NCBI RefSeq assembly: GCF_000383855.1
Contig: NZ_KB912877.1
Location: 564,465-628,464, forward strand
Reading direction: 5' to 3'
Length of the DNA stretch: 64,000 bases
Origin: Methylobacter marinus A45
Lineage (GTDB): Bacteria > Pseudomonadota > Gammaproteobacteria > Methylococcales > Methylomonadaceae
Part shown: positions 28,043 through 36,807 of the stretch, piece by piece
Position numbering within the stretch: the stretch's first letter is position 1
How the letters are laid out: each line of letters starts with the position of its first letter
Made by a program: the position numbers and the translations under genes
The notes under the pieces: generated by a model
What the model was told of the DNA's origin: nothing
The model's input: only the letters and a program-made list of their open reading frames with translations
Databases searched by the model: none

Positions 28043-28783
28043 TTATTGTTCAAACAACGGAATGGTCACGACTTGCATGTCCTTTCCGAACATGACGCCC
28101 AGGCGCAATGCCTTGGCCGACCGGGCTTCATCGCGGCCCGGAAAAAACAAATAACCGTAGGCCAGCTCGCCGGGCGATACGCGTTCGGTCCGCAGGGAAT
28201 AGCGTGCCAGATCATTGAGAATTTGCTGGCCGTATTCGTCATGCGTAGTGGCTCCGCCGTACAACGCGCCGGCCGCGGCTCCTGCCATGGCGCCCTTGCC
28301 GGTCGTATCGCCGATATTGCTGCCGCTAATGATGCCGATTGCCAGTCCTGCCAGCGCGCCGGCCGCGCCCATCAAGACCGACGGTCTTATAGTACCCTTC
28401 AAGGTTTCGCCAAACTCTACATCCTCGCTAACCCGCCGGTAGGCCTGATCGATCGTCAACAACGGCCATGCCTGGCCCAGATTATCGATCAGAAAAGTTT
28501 GCTGCGGTTGTAAATTGACTTCTTCCCTGCTTTGGTTATCGATGACCAGACGGACGGGCAGCAAGCCCATCCCTCTGACGTCATACCCGAATACCGATTT
28601 AGCCTTTTTTTCATCGACATAGGAGGTTGCCGCAATCCTGGCGCCTCTGATATTGATATGGCCGACGGAAGCCGATGGCAAGAGCACAGGCGATACTCGT
28701 TCTTTATACGTGCTGCAGCCGGCCAGCAAACAGCCGGCCAATAACGCCAAAAGTCCGTAATTCCGAATTCCACGATAAGCCAT
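28043..28783 (-). CDS. Lipoprotein with glycine-zipper segment, function unknown
   Basis: 246 aa. Signal peptide with lipobox LLAGC (Cys about 23). A central Gly/Ala-rich stretch, GAAGALAGLAIGIISGSNIGDTTG, forms a glycine-zipper-like hydrophobic segment of the type seen in small outer-membrane lipoproteins. No enzymatic motif is seen. It sits between acs (convergent) and the flippase gene with no clear operon partner. Confidence 0.75.
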   Translation of the reverse strand: MAYRGIRNYGLLALLAGCLLAGCSTYKERVSPVLLPSASVGHINIRGARIAATSYVDEKKAKSVFGYDVRGMGLLPVRLVIDNQSREEVNLQPQQTFLIDNLGQAWPLLTIDQAYRRVSEDVEFGETLKGTIRPSVLMGAAGALAGLAIGIISGSNIGDTTGKGAMAGAAAGALYGGATTHDEYGQQILNDLARYSLRTERVSPGELAYGYLFFPGRDEARSAKALRLGVMFGKDMQVVTIPLFEQ

Positions 28784-28860
28784 GCCATCCCCTTCTTGCC
28801 AACAAACCGCAAACCAGCCGTTTACAATTTACGACACCGCTTTTGGTCGGAGGTTCTATT

Positions 28861-30336
28861 TCAAGCAGGCCTGACCGCTATCCGGCGCCCTTCAAAAAGC
28901 ACGACGCTTAAAATATAAACCAGCATCAATCCTATGCCGGACAGCCATGCCGGCTGACCGGCATTGACCGGCAACCGGTCATGCGCCAGATACAGGGCAA
29001 TGCCGAGGCCGGCATAGCCGATCACGCGCTTGACATCATAAGCCACCGGATAATATTTCCTGCCCAACAGATAAGAGATAACGACCATCATGCCATAACA
29101 GGCCAGAGTCGCCCATGCCGACCCCACATAACCCAGAGTCGGAATCCACCAGACGTTAAGCACGACCGTCAAGGCCGCGCCGGCAAACGAGACAAAAGCC
29201 CCCATCACGGTGCGATCAGTCAACTTGTACCAGATCGACAGATTGACATAAATGCCCAGGCACAGATTGGCCAGCAACAGAATCGGCACGACATCGAGCC
29301 CGGCGCGAAACTCCTCGCCGATAAAATATTTAAAGAAATCGATAAACAGCGTCACCATCAGAAAAATGAACACGCAGAAAATCACAAAAAACTTGAGCAC
29401 ATCGGCATAGACCTTGCGCGCATCCTTATTGTCCGCATAGGCGAAGAAAAACGGTTCGGCAGCATAACGGAAAGCCTGAATGAACAATGACATCAGAACA
29501 GAGAGCTTGTAGCAGGCGCTGTAAATGCCGAGCATTTTCAAATTAGTGACTTCGTCATAGGGCAGCAGGTATTTGAGCAGGGCGCGATCAAGCATTTCAT
29601 TGACAATACCGGCGAAGCCAATCACGACCATCGGCAGCGAATAGCGCAGCATGCGCTTAAACAATTGCCAATCGAAGCCCCAGGCCAGTCCTTTCAGCTG
29701 CGGCGTCAACAGTAAAAACTTAAACAGGCTGGCCAGTAAATTGGCAATGAAGATATATCCTATGCCGACAGCCGGATCGTAAACCCGCCCTATCCAGGAT
29801 TCGGGATTCTGTTCGAGCGCCTTGGGGCAATAAACGATGAAAAACAGGCTTAGCAAGATCGTTATCATGATCTCGATCACCTTGATGCTGGCGAAACGCA
29901 GCGCCTTGTTCTCGGCCCGCAATCGGGCGAACGGAATAGCCGTCATCGCATCCAGCGTCAGTATAGTCGCAAACCACAGCACGTACTCCGGATGATCGGC
30001 ATAATGCAGTGCCGCCGACAGCGGAGCATTGAGCCACCGAATCAGCAGAAAAAAGCCCAGATTGACCAGGACGACAAAAATCAGCGCCGTTGAATAAGCC
30101 ACATCGCGGCCGGGCGATTCCTTGTCGCGGAAACGAAAAAAGCCTGTTTCGAACCCGAACAGCAACAGCACGGAAAAAAATCCCGCATAGGCGTAAAACT
30201 CCGACACCACACCATATTCCGCCGCCGAAAAATAATAGGTGTACAGCGGCACCAGCAAATAGTTGAGAAAGCGCCCGAAAATACTGCTCAAGCCATAGAT
30301 TGCGGTTTGGGATGCCAGTTTTCTTATAATGCCCAT
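28861..30336 (-). CDS. Polysaccharide flippase (Wzx/MOP superfamily)
   Basis: 491 aa with about 12-14 hydrophobic helices spread over the whole length. The N-terminus, SQTIYGLSSIFGRFLNYLLVPLYTYYFS, is typical of oligosaccharide flippases of the MATE/MOP superfamily (RfbX/Wzx-like). It would move lipid-linked repeat units across the inner membrane. It is 8 kb away from the exopolysaccharide locus, so whether it serves that pathway is unknown. A 164-bp repeat element lies immediately upstream. Confidence 0.85.
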   Translation of the reverse strand: MGIIRKLASQTAIYGLSSIFGRFLNYLLVPLYTYYFSAAEYGVVSEFYAYAGFFSVLLLFGFETGFFRFRDKESPGRDVAYSTALIFVVLVNLGFFLLIRWLNAPLSAALHYADHPEYVLWFATILTLDAMTAIPFARLRAENKALRFASIKVIEIMITILLSLFFIVYCPKALEQNPESWIGRVYDPAVGIGYIFIANLLASLFKFLLLTPQLKGLAWGFDWQLFKRMLRYSLPMVVIGFAGIVNEMLDRALLKYLLPYDEVTNLKMLGIYSACYKLSVLMSLFIQAFRYAAEPFFFAYADNKDARKVYADVLKFFVIFCVFIFLMVTLFIDFFKYFIGEEFRAGLDVVPILLLANLCLGIYVNLSIWYKLTDRTVMGAFVSFAGAALTVVLNVWWIPTLGYVGSAWATLACYGMMVVISYLLGRKYYPVAYDVKRVIGYAGLGIALYLAHDRLPVNAGQPAWLSGIGLMLVYILSVVLFEGRRIAVRPA

Positions 30337-30402
30337 TTGATCCTGTTGATCGATTAAAGAAATATTCGCAGGGAACGCGAGCCGACTGAGCCGCTCCGGA
30401 AT

Positions 30403-30566
30403 CTAAGGAACGGGAATGAAATAAGACCCGCAAATGAGGCAGGATTTCTGTTCATATTCAAGGCGCGCAAACAGGCGCATGGCAAGCCATGTAACTGTTT
30501 GCGCAACGCCGAAGAGGGACGGAAAGACAAGTCATTTGCGGGAATTATAAAATTCACGTTCCTAAG
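30403..30566. repeat. MITE-like element, family A, copy 1
   Basis: 164 bp with inverted ends (CTAAGGAACGGGAAT at the left; the right end reads CTTAGGAACGTGAAT when complemented). A central hairpin is formed by GCGCAAACAG and CTGTTTGCGC, with an inner stem CATGGC/GCCATG. The second copy at 47040-47202 is about 90% identical. No coding capacity. It is probably a small non-autonomous transposable element or a REP-like repeat. Confidence 0.75.
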
Positions 30567-30782
30567 ATGCCAACGCGGTTGCGGTTAGCCAGCTCGGCAT
30601 TATATAACCGATAGGATGCCGGTGAGATTTTTTATGGTTTACTGTGCCGGGCAATCAGAAAAAATGAAAGTGCCTGTCAATGCCTGATTTTGATGAGGTC
30701 CGGCGGTAAAAGGCAAAAAAGAGAAAACTGAATTGATGTGTCGTTTGAAGCGATTGTTGTTTGCGTATAGGTTTTGACGAGG

Positions 30783-31013
30783 CTAATCCTCTTTTTCGAC
30801 CCACTCATCGCCGCGCTTTTCGTATTTGTTTTTGACGGCCGCCCAAGCCACTTTATGGGCAACGGTCTCCCGGTCATCATCACCGTAACGGTCCTCGGGA
30901 TCCTTATACTCGTCCCAAGCATTGTTATAGGCCGCCAGATAGATCTCCTGGCCATGCGTGGGCAAATGATTCCTGACATTGTCCGGCAAATCACTTAAAC
31001 GCTTGTAAGGCAT
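30783..31013 (-). CDS. chaB: ChaB family protein
   Basis: 76 aa from the ATG at 31013, which has GGAGGAGAAC directly before it. MPYKRLSDLPDNVRNHLP and HKVAWAAVKNKYEKRGDEWV match ChaB, a small protein once called a cation-transport regulator whose real role is uncertain. Related genes often occur among general-stress genes. It lies 49 bp downstream of a coiled-coil protein in the same direction. Confidence 0.85.
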   Translation of the reverse strand: MPYKRLSDLPDNVRNHLPTHGQEIYLAAYNNAWDEYKDPEDRYGDDDRETVAHKVAWAAVKNKYEKRGDEWVEKED

Positions 31014-31062
31014 GTTCTCCTCCCGAATCAAGAATTCGATGATAAATTCCGGCCACCGCTCC

Positions 31063-31350
31063 TTATTTAAACCTGGTCGTCGCCAGATTTACCGATTCGC
31101 CCAGACTATTCGAAGCGGCTTCGACATCAGCCTTTAAATTTTCCCAGGCTTCATCGCCGGCCTGCCGGAGCTCCTCCAGCTTGCTCCATGCGCTCTGCTG
31201 CTTTTGCCGTAACTCATCAATGTGCTTGTCATATTCAGCTTTGACATCGGCTTCGGCCTGATCCGCCCTGACTTTCAGCTGATCAATCGCGGCATTCCAT
31301 TCATCCAGCTGTGTTTGCAATTTATGCACGTAGACTTCCCGCTGCTTCAT
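31063..31350 (-). CDS. Small coiled-coil protein
   Basis: 95 aa, nearly all charged helix: heptad-like Leu/Ala spacing from residue 8 to 75, with many Glu, Lys and Gln, and no signal or membrane segment. It resembles short coiled-coil stress proteins (sll1863-type) found in proteobacteria and cyanobacteria; that relation is by pattern only. It may be co-transcribed with chaB. Confidence 0.65.
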   Translation of the reverse strand: MKQREVYVHKLQTQLDEWNAAIDQLKVRADQAEADVKAEYDKHIDELRQKQQSAWSKLEELRQAGDEAWENLKADVEAASNSLGESVNLATTRFK

Positions 31351-31488
31351 GTTGGTCTCCTGCCATGGGTTAATCAGGATTTAGCAATAACCGTCGTCAA
31401 ACCGTTGTCTCTAATCCATGACAAAATGACTTACGCCCGACCCGAGAAGTTCCTTGGAAGCCATTGGCCGTTTTCTGGTTTCGGACAT

Positions 31489-31514
31489 AAAAAAAGGGCC
31501 AGGTCCGGCCCTTT
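31489..31514 (-). terminator. Rho-independent terminator of the cyd operon
   Basis: On the minus strand an 8-bp stem AAAGGGCC/GGCCCTTT with a 6-nt loop is followed by a run of Ts (coordinates 31489-31492 continue the stem's T side). It begins 8 nt after the cydX stop. Confidence 0.85.
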
Positions 31515-31522
31515 ATATTCGG

Positions 31523-31666
31523 TTACGCATCGTTTTTATGCGGCGTGTCGCAAGTCGGATCAATACCCTGGTTATCGATATCGCAGTTCGATTCCAGCCA
31601 CATGGCATTAATGATGGCGAAAGTGGCCGCGAAACCGACGCCCAGTATCCAGGTGAAGTACCACAT
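31523..31666 (-). CDS. cydX: Cytochrome bd oxidase small subunit CydX
   Basis: 47 aa, MWYFTWILGVGFAATFAII-NAMW at the N-terminus. The CydX family is recognised by MWYFxWILGxxxA and the following NAMW. Single membrane helix; the C-terminal tail (about 20 residues, acidic, with two Cys) is longer than in E. coli CydX (37 aa). CydX stabilises the haems of the bd oxidase. Ribosome site GGGAG precedes the ATG; 13 bp separate it from cydB. Confidence 0.92.
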   Translation of the reverse strand: MWYFTWILGVGFAATFAIINAMWLESNCDIDNQGIDPTCDTPHKNDA

Positions 31667-31679
31667 TTGTATCTCCCAA

Positions 31680-32819
31680 TTAATAAAGTGTGTGTGAATC
31701 TTTCAGCACGCCGGCTTCAGTGACGCTGCCCCAAATCACCTTGTAAACCCAACGCGTATAAAGCAGCACAATCGGCAAAAACACCACGGTAATCCAGAAC
31801 CCCAGCAATAATGTGGCATGGCTGGCGCTGGCATCCCATAAGGTCAGGCTGGAACGCGGATCCGTGGTAGAAATCAGCAGAAACGGGAACAGTCCAAACC
31901 CCACCGTCAACAATACGCCGGCGATGCCGAGGCTGCTCATCAGAAAAGCTCCGGCCGTGGATCGCCCTTTGCCCAGCAGCCAGGCCAGGACCAGTCCAGC
32001 AAACCCCAGCATGGGCGCCAGCAGCATCCAGGGTTCGGCAAGAAAATGACTCAGCCAGCCGGCGCCGGCCGCGACAACGGTCTTGTTGAGCGGATTTGAA
32101 GCCGCGGACGTGCCCGCCATGTGCGTAATTTCAGGACGGTCGACTGCCGTCAACATCCATGACATCGCCATTGCCAGGCTGACCAGCAGCAATGGGCCGA
32201 GCACGGCCACGGCCGTTCTGGCACGGTTATGGATGACACCTTCCGTGCGCCATTTCAGAAACAGCGCGCCATGAAATGTCGTGGCCAGCAAGCCGACCAC
32301 TCCGCATAGCAAGGCGAACGGACTTAACAAGTCCCAGAACGAGCCGTCGTAAAAAGCGCGCAAATCCTGATCGAGGTGGAACGGCAGACCCAGCAGCAAA
32401 TTGCCGATCAAAACGCCCAACAGCACCGGCGGCAGCGTTCCGCCGATAAACAGCCCCCAATCCCAGGCGTTGCGCCAGACCGGATTCTCGATTTTGCCGC
32501 GATAATCAAAGCCTGCCGGCCTGAAGAACAAGGAAAACAATACCAGCAGCATCGCAACATACAGCCCCGAGAACAGCGTCGCATACACGGCGGGCCAGAT
32601 CGCGAAGATAGCCCCGCCCAGCAGCACCAGCCAAACCTGATTGCCTTCCCAGGTGGCGCCTACCGTATTAATGATAACGCGGCGCTCGACATCGCTCTTG
32701 CCCAGCAGCGGCAGTAACGTACAAACGCCGAAATCGAAGCCTTCGGTCAGCGCAAAGGCGATGGCGACGACACCGATAAACAGCCACCAGATCAGGCGGA
32801 TGGTTTCATAATCGAACAT
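31680..32819 (-). CDS. cydB: Cytochrome bd ubiquinol oxidase subunit II
   Basis: 379 aa, about nine membrane helices. Starts MFDYETIRLIWWLFIGVVAIAFALTEGFDFGV, the CydB signature, with VNTVGATWEGNQVWLVLLGGAIFAIWP near 50. It pairs with CydA to form the high-affinity quinol:oxygen oxidoreductase. 36 bp downstream of cydA. Confidence 0.96.
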   Translation of the reverse strand: MFDYETIRLIWWLFIGVVAIAFALTEGFDFGVCTLLPLLGKSDVERRVIINTVGATWEGNQVWLVLLGGAIFAIWPAVYATLFSGLYVAMLLVLFSLFFRPAGFDYRGKIENPVWRNAWDWGLFIGGTLPPVLLGVLIGNLLLGLPFHLDQDLRAFYDGSFWDLLSPFALLCGVVGLLATTFHGALFLKWRTEGVIHNRARTAVAVLGPLLLVSLAMAMSWMLTAVDRPEITHMAGTSAASNPLNKTVVAAGAGWLSHFLAEPWMLLAPMLGFAGLVLAWLLGKGRSTAGAFLMSSLGIAGVLLTVGFGLFPFLLISTTDPRSSLTLWDASASHATLLLGFWITVVFLPIVLLYTRWVYKVIWGSVTEAGVLKDSHTLY

Positions 32820-32855
32820 AATGTGACCCTTATTGAATGATTGAAGCTTGTCGTA

Positions 32856-34421
32856 CTAGTGGGCCTGGCCGGCTTGCAGTTCATGGTAATACCGTCCGGT
32901 ATGAAGACTGCTGGGGCCCAGGCGCACATACTTGAACATCAGGTATAGCTCGATAACCAATAGCACCGTGTAAAACAACGCGAAGCCGCCTATGCTGAAC
33001 CAGAGCTGCTCGCTACTGAGACTGGAAACGCTCATATGGGTCGGCAAAATGCCGGAAATGGTCCATGGCTGACGGCCGTATTCAGCGACAAACCAGCCCG
33101 TTTCCGCGGCGATCCAGGGCAATGGGATGCCCCAAACCGCCATCCGCATCAACCAGGGTTTCTGGTCGGCATTGCGCACGGCGCAGTGGTAAAAGGCGAT
33201 GGCAAAAATAAACAGCATGGTAAATCCGCAGGCCACCATGATGCGGAACGACCAAAACAGCAACGCCACCTTCGGAATCGTGTCATTGGCCGCTTTTTGA
33301 ATCATCTCCGCATCGGCATCCACGACTCGGTCGGTATATTTCTTCAGCAGCAATCCATAGCCCAGGTCATTTTTATACGCATCAAAGCGCTGGCGGGTCT
33401 GCTCGCTGCTGTCGCCGCTGCGCAGTTTTTGCAGCTCGGCGTAAGCCACCATGCCGCGCTTGATGCGTTCGGCGCTCTCATTACGCAAATCTTTCAAGCC
33501 TTTCACATCTTCATCGACTGAACGGGTCGCTATCAACCCCAGCAGATAAGGCACTTTGATCGCGAAATCGGTTTTTTCATTATCCTGATCGGGAAAACCG
33601 AATACCGTAAAACTGGCTGGCGCCGGCGTGGTTTCCCACTCCGCTTCGATTGCCGCCAGCTTGATCTTTTGCGTTTCGCCGGAGGTATAGCCGCTTTCGT
33701 CGCCGAGCACGATCACCGACAGGACCGAAGCCAGTCCGAACGCTGACGCGATCGAAAACGACCGGCGGGCAAAGCCGATATCGCGCTTGTTCAATAAGTA
33801 CCAGGAGCTGATGCCCAACACGAACATCGAGCCGGTCACATAGCCCGCGGCGACGGTGTGAACAAACTTGACCTGGGCGACCGGATTGAAAAACACATCG
33901 GCAAAACTGGTCATTTCCATGCGCAGGGTTTCATAATTGAATTCAGCCCCCACGGGGTGCTGCATCCAGCCGTTGGCGATCAGAATCCATAACGCCGACA
34001 GGCTGGTGCCTACCGCCAGCAGCCAGGTCACGACCAAATGCTGCACCTTGGTGAGTTTGTCCCAGCCGAAAAAAAACAGCCCTACGAACGTTGATTCCAG
34101 GAAAAACGCCATCCACCCTTCACTTGCCAGCAGCGGACCGAAAATATCACCAACGTAATGCGAATAATAGGCCCAATTGGTGCCGAATTGGAATTCCAGC
34201 GTCAAACCGGTGGTCACGCCCATGGCAAAGTTGATGCCGAACAGCTTGCCCCAGAATTTGGTCATGTCCTTGTAGACCTCGCGACCGGTCATGACATAGA
34301 CCGATTCCATAATACCGAGGATAAATGTCATGCCCAGGGTTAGCGGCACGAACAGAAAGTGGTAAAGCGCCGTCAGACCGAATTGCATTCTCGACAGCAT
34401 GACAACATCTTCACCGAACAT
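32856..34421 (-). CDS. cydA: Cytochrome bd ubiquinol oxidase subunit I
   Basis: 521 aa from the ATG at 34421, which is preceded by AAGGAG; a start 27 codons earlier lies inside cydP and is not supported. MLSRMQFGLTALYHFLFVPLT carries the haem b595 His (about residue 21). Methionine and histidine ligands of haem b558 are in the region of MFVLGISSWYLL and MQHPVG. The Q-loop contains GWFVAEYGRQPW. The length matches the long-Q-loop E. coli type. It catalyses quinol oxidation and oxygen reduction without proton pumping. Confidence 0.96.
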   Translation of the reverse strand: MFGEDVVMLSRMQFGLTALYHFLFVPLTLGMTFILGIMESVYVMTGREVYKDMTKFWGKLFGINFAMGVTTGLTLEFQFGTNWAYYSHYVGDIFGPLLASEGWMAFFLESTFVGLFFFGWDKLTKVQHLVVTWLLAVGTSLSALWILIANGWMQHPVGAEFNYETLRMEMTSFADVFFNPVAQVKFVHTVAAGYVTGSMFVLGISSWYLLNKRDIGFARRSFSIASAFGLASVLSVIVLGDESGYTSGETQKIKLAAIEAEWETTPAPASFTVFGFPDQDNEKTDFAIKVPYLLGLIATRSVDEDVKGLKDLRNESAERIKRGMVAYAELQKLRSGDSSEQTRQRFDAYKNDLGYGLLLKKYTDRVVDADAEMIQKAANDTIPKVALLFWSFRIMVACGFTMLFIFAIAFYHCAVRNADQKPWLMRMAVWGIPLPWIAAETGWFVAEYGRQPWTISGILPTHMSVSSLSSEQLWFSIGGFALFYTVLLVIELYLMFKYVRLGPSSLHTGRYYHELQAGQAH

Positions 34422-34659
34422 GGCTGGACTCCTTATAAGATTGAGATGAAAGACCGGAGGTGATTGCCGCGTGTTTGGCGGGCAACGCAAAGTGCTGCGC
34501 AATATCGGGTTTTGCCGGCGCCGGTTGGCCTTCCCAGCGAAAAATCAGGAACCAAAGCCCCGTCAACAAAATGATTTTGATCAATAACGCAATGCCGATT
34601 TCCCATCGCAGCAATCCGGGATGCGGCAGAATCCGATTTATCTTGGCTGAGTTTGCCAT
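34411..34659 (-). CDS. cydP: Putative cytochrome bd small subunit CydP
   Basis: 82 aa. A single membrane helix (about 20-42, LLIKIILLTGLWFLIF) after a short hydrophilic N-terminus, RWEIG, fits the CydP-type subunit found before cydA in several proteobacteria. The stop overlaps the cydA start by 11 nt. RBS GGGGAG is 7 nt upstream. Identification rests mainly on position, size and topology. Confidence 0.7.
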   Translation of the reverse strand: MANSAKINRILPHPGLLRWEIGIALLIKIILLTGLWFLIFRWEGQPAPAKPDIAQHFALPAKHAAITSGLSSQSYKESSHVR

Positions 34660-35557
34660 TGAGGCTCCCCTAAATTAACCATTAAAGCAGAATACGGGAC
34701 TTTATCAATCCTTAACCGATTCGCCGATTAGTGTTGAAAGCGAGGTTAAAAGCCCCAAGATTGCCTGGCAACAGACCCGGCTCTCTTTTTCATAGTATAT
34801 TAGCATTTTATTATTTTCTAAAATATATTTTCCAACCGCTTTATGCGATAGTCTTTTTTTGCGTCATTTATGGAGATTGAAGAAAAAAGCCGGTGAGTAC
34901 CGGTTTGATAATAAAACGCACAATGCCTTTACCAGTAATGACTCTGCCGAGGATTGAACTGAAGCTGGGGATTAGAAACTTGTCCGGGTTTTATAAAGAT
35001 AGCGGCGGATGCACTTTTTCATCTCAGCGATATCGGTTCGCCTATAACGGCAAGCGTTCCCCAGAGCAGCAGGTAGCTCGATAGAGATGTATAAGGAAAA
35101 GCTAAAGATGGTCCCGTTTCGGGGCGGCCCGTCAGGATTAATTGGCACGCCAGCCTGGCCGGCATTTCGCCCAGGTAAAAAGCCTTAGTAATGGGCATGG
35201 AATAAATCAGGGAATTGTAGGTGCGAATGAATTCGCACCTACACCGGAAATTCGTCCGCGCACTTGAGGAAGTTATTTTATGCGCGTTCTTTAGGCAATC
35301 GCCAGCATACTAAGACCAAATATAAACAGAAGCAGCCATGACTGCCGTTTTCGGGCCAGTTGCCATAAAAGCATGGCGTTGAACGAGTCATGGCAATCCT
35401 TGACTACTTTACCCTGCCTCTATTAAAAGACTATTAATTTATTGCATACAAATAAGAAACAATTAATATAATTTTTGCGCTATTGTTACCTATAAAAGTC
35501 TAACGTATATTTAAGCTGCAATTTAAGCAACCTTTTTACTTGATTGAGGATTTACAC
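34660..35557. other. Gene-poor region between cydP and a small membrane protein gene
   Basis: 898 bp. It contains the cyd promoter region at its left, a GTGCGAAT palindrome at 35217-35242, and near the right a TATAAT-like hexamer (35467-35472) that could drive the small gene at 35558. No convincing protein (the open stretch at 34893-35084 has no recognisable features), tRNA or riboswitch was found. Confidence 0.5.
35217..35242. repeat. REP-like palindrome, family B core
   Basis: Perfect 12-bp inverted repeat GTAGGTGCGAAT / ATTCGCACCTAC with a 2-nt loop. The same palindrome forms the core of the elements at 58810-58930 and 60237-60345. Here it lacks their flanking sequence. Confidence 0.7.
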
Positions 35558-35731
35558 ATGAGTGACTTTTATAAAGATATTTTGACTGGCGTGGTATTTG
35601 TTACCGGCCTGCTGGGTTTTGTTTCAGGAGAATTTATCATCTCGTCCACCCTGTTCGCGGCGGCAGCCATTGCCAGCAACGTCAACCTGAACCGTAAACG
35701 GGCCCATGCAGGACACATGCAATGCGAATGA
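35558..35731 (+). CDS. Small membrane protein, unknown function
   Basis: 57 aa from the ATG at 35558 (RBS TGAGGA upstream). Mostly hydrophobic: a first segment LTGVVFVTGLLGFVSG and a second ISSTLFAAAAIASN, ending in a His/Lys/Arg-rich tail. A clear Rho-independent terminator follows at 35785-35816, which supports a real transcription unit. No family was recognised. Confidence 0.6.
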   Translation: MSDFYKDILTGVVFVTGLLGFVSGEFIISSTLFAAAAIASNVNLNRKRAHAGHMQCE

Positions 35732-35784
35732 CCATCTTGCCTGATATGCTGCCCGGATCAATTTTTCATGTAGCAACTTAATGA

Positions 35785-35816
35785 CTTCCAAGGCTTCACG
35801 GCCTTGGAAGTTTTTT
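35785..35816 (+). terminator. Rho-independent terminator
   Basis: 10-bp stem CTTCCAAGGC/GCCTTGGAAG with a 6-nt loop, followed by TTTTTT (35811-35816). Ends the transcript of the small membrane protein gene. Confidence 0.9.
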
Positions 35817-35984
35817 GTTTATAGGCTCTCCTTTTCCACAACACCTCATCCTTTCAGCATTTCCATCCGTTCTCCGGCACGGCTCAGCGCCACCTTTTCA
35901 TTATCATCAAACGCCCTGACAAAAGCAGGCATCTCGTGATGTCGATAAAATAACTCGACCACTGCATAATGCCTCCGGCCTCGG

Positions 35985-36776
35985 TCAATGCTTGTCAACC
36001 ATTTCAGTCCTTAAGACATCAAACGCGTCAAACGCAATATTCAAGCTGAGCTTCAGGTTGAAAATACAGGCGATGACAGTACTGGTGAAAATACAGATCA
36101 TGATGGCGATCTGGTATTTCACGGCTATCCAGGGATCGCTACCGCCCAAAATCTGGCCGGTCATCATGCCGGGCAGTGATACCAGTCCCATGGTAGCCAT
36201 ACTGGCAATGGCCGGGTTGATTGCCGCTTTGATCGCGGCGCGATAGTAAGGGCGCACCGCCTCCCAACGAGTCGCTCCCAGCATCAGGAAGGTCTCATAT
36301 TCCAGCTGGTTTTTTCGCAGGGCGTAATAAAACCGTTCCAAGGCGATAACGTTTCCTTGCAGACAGTTGCCGAGAATCATGCCGGCCAAAGGCACAATAT
36401 ACCGGGCATCGTAATAATGCTCCGGCTGAATGACCAGAACCACCAGATAGGCGGTGGAAAATATTATGCTGGAGGCCACAGCCATAAAGGTAGCGAGAAA
36501 AAAATAACGGGCTTTAAGCCCTGCCCGGCGCAGAATGCTCCAATCAGCGACCAGCAGCATCAGCAATATCCATAACCCATTCAGCCAGGGATTGTTAAGG
36601 TCGAACAGCGCTTTCAGATAGATGCCAACCAGCACCAACTGGATACTCATGCGCAGGATGCCGATACCGATATCGCGGCTCAAACGCAGGCCCGTCAGCC
36701 AGAGCAGCAGCCAGGGTAACAAACAGAGTCCATACAGCATCGCCATCCGGGGTAGCGCGATATCGAGTGTTTCCAT
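35985..36776 (-). CDS. fetB: FetB-type ABC transporter permease
   Basis: 263 aa with about six to seven hydrophobic segments. It matches the UPF0014/FetB family: RMSIQLVLVGIYLKALF, VPLAGMILGNCLQGNVIALERFYYAL, and SMATMGLVSLPGMMTGQILGGSDPWIAVKYQIAIM. The E. coli FetAB system exports iron and protects against oxidative stress; the substrate here is inferred. The partner ATPase gene lies 31 bp upstream. Confidence 0.88.
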   Translation of the reverse strand: METLDIALPRMAMLYGLCLLPWLLLWLTGLRLSRDIGIGILRMSIQLVLVGIYLKALFDLNNPWLNGLWILLMLLVADWSILRRAGLKARYFFLATFMAVASSIIFSTAYLVVLVIQPEHYYDARYIVPLAGMILGNCLQGNVIALERFYYALRKNQLEYETFLMLGATRWEAVRPYYRAAIKAAINPAIASMATMGLVSLPGMMTGQILGGSDPWIAVKYQIAIMICIFTSTVIACIFNLKLSLNIAFDAFDVLRTEMVDKH

Positions 36777-36807
36777 TGCCTTTTGCCTGTAACGAATCTA
36801 AAAGTTG

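Noticed and set aside
30354-30557. Small frames inside the family A repeats (also at 46942-47235)
   Set aside because: Both copies give similar peptides only because the repeat DNA is similar; the conserved feature is the hairpin and inverted ends.
34893-35084. 63-codon frame in the cydP-small-protein gap
   Set aside because: No clear RBS or family signature; hydrophilic random-looking sequence.
34680-35540. Possible riboswitch or tRNA in the gene-poor stretch
   Set aside because: Scanned for cloverleaf and c-di-GMP (GEMM-I) signatures; no arrangement fitted. Only a palindrome and a promoter-like hexamer remain.
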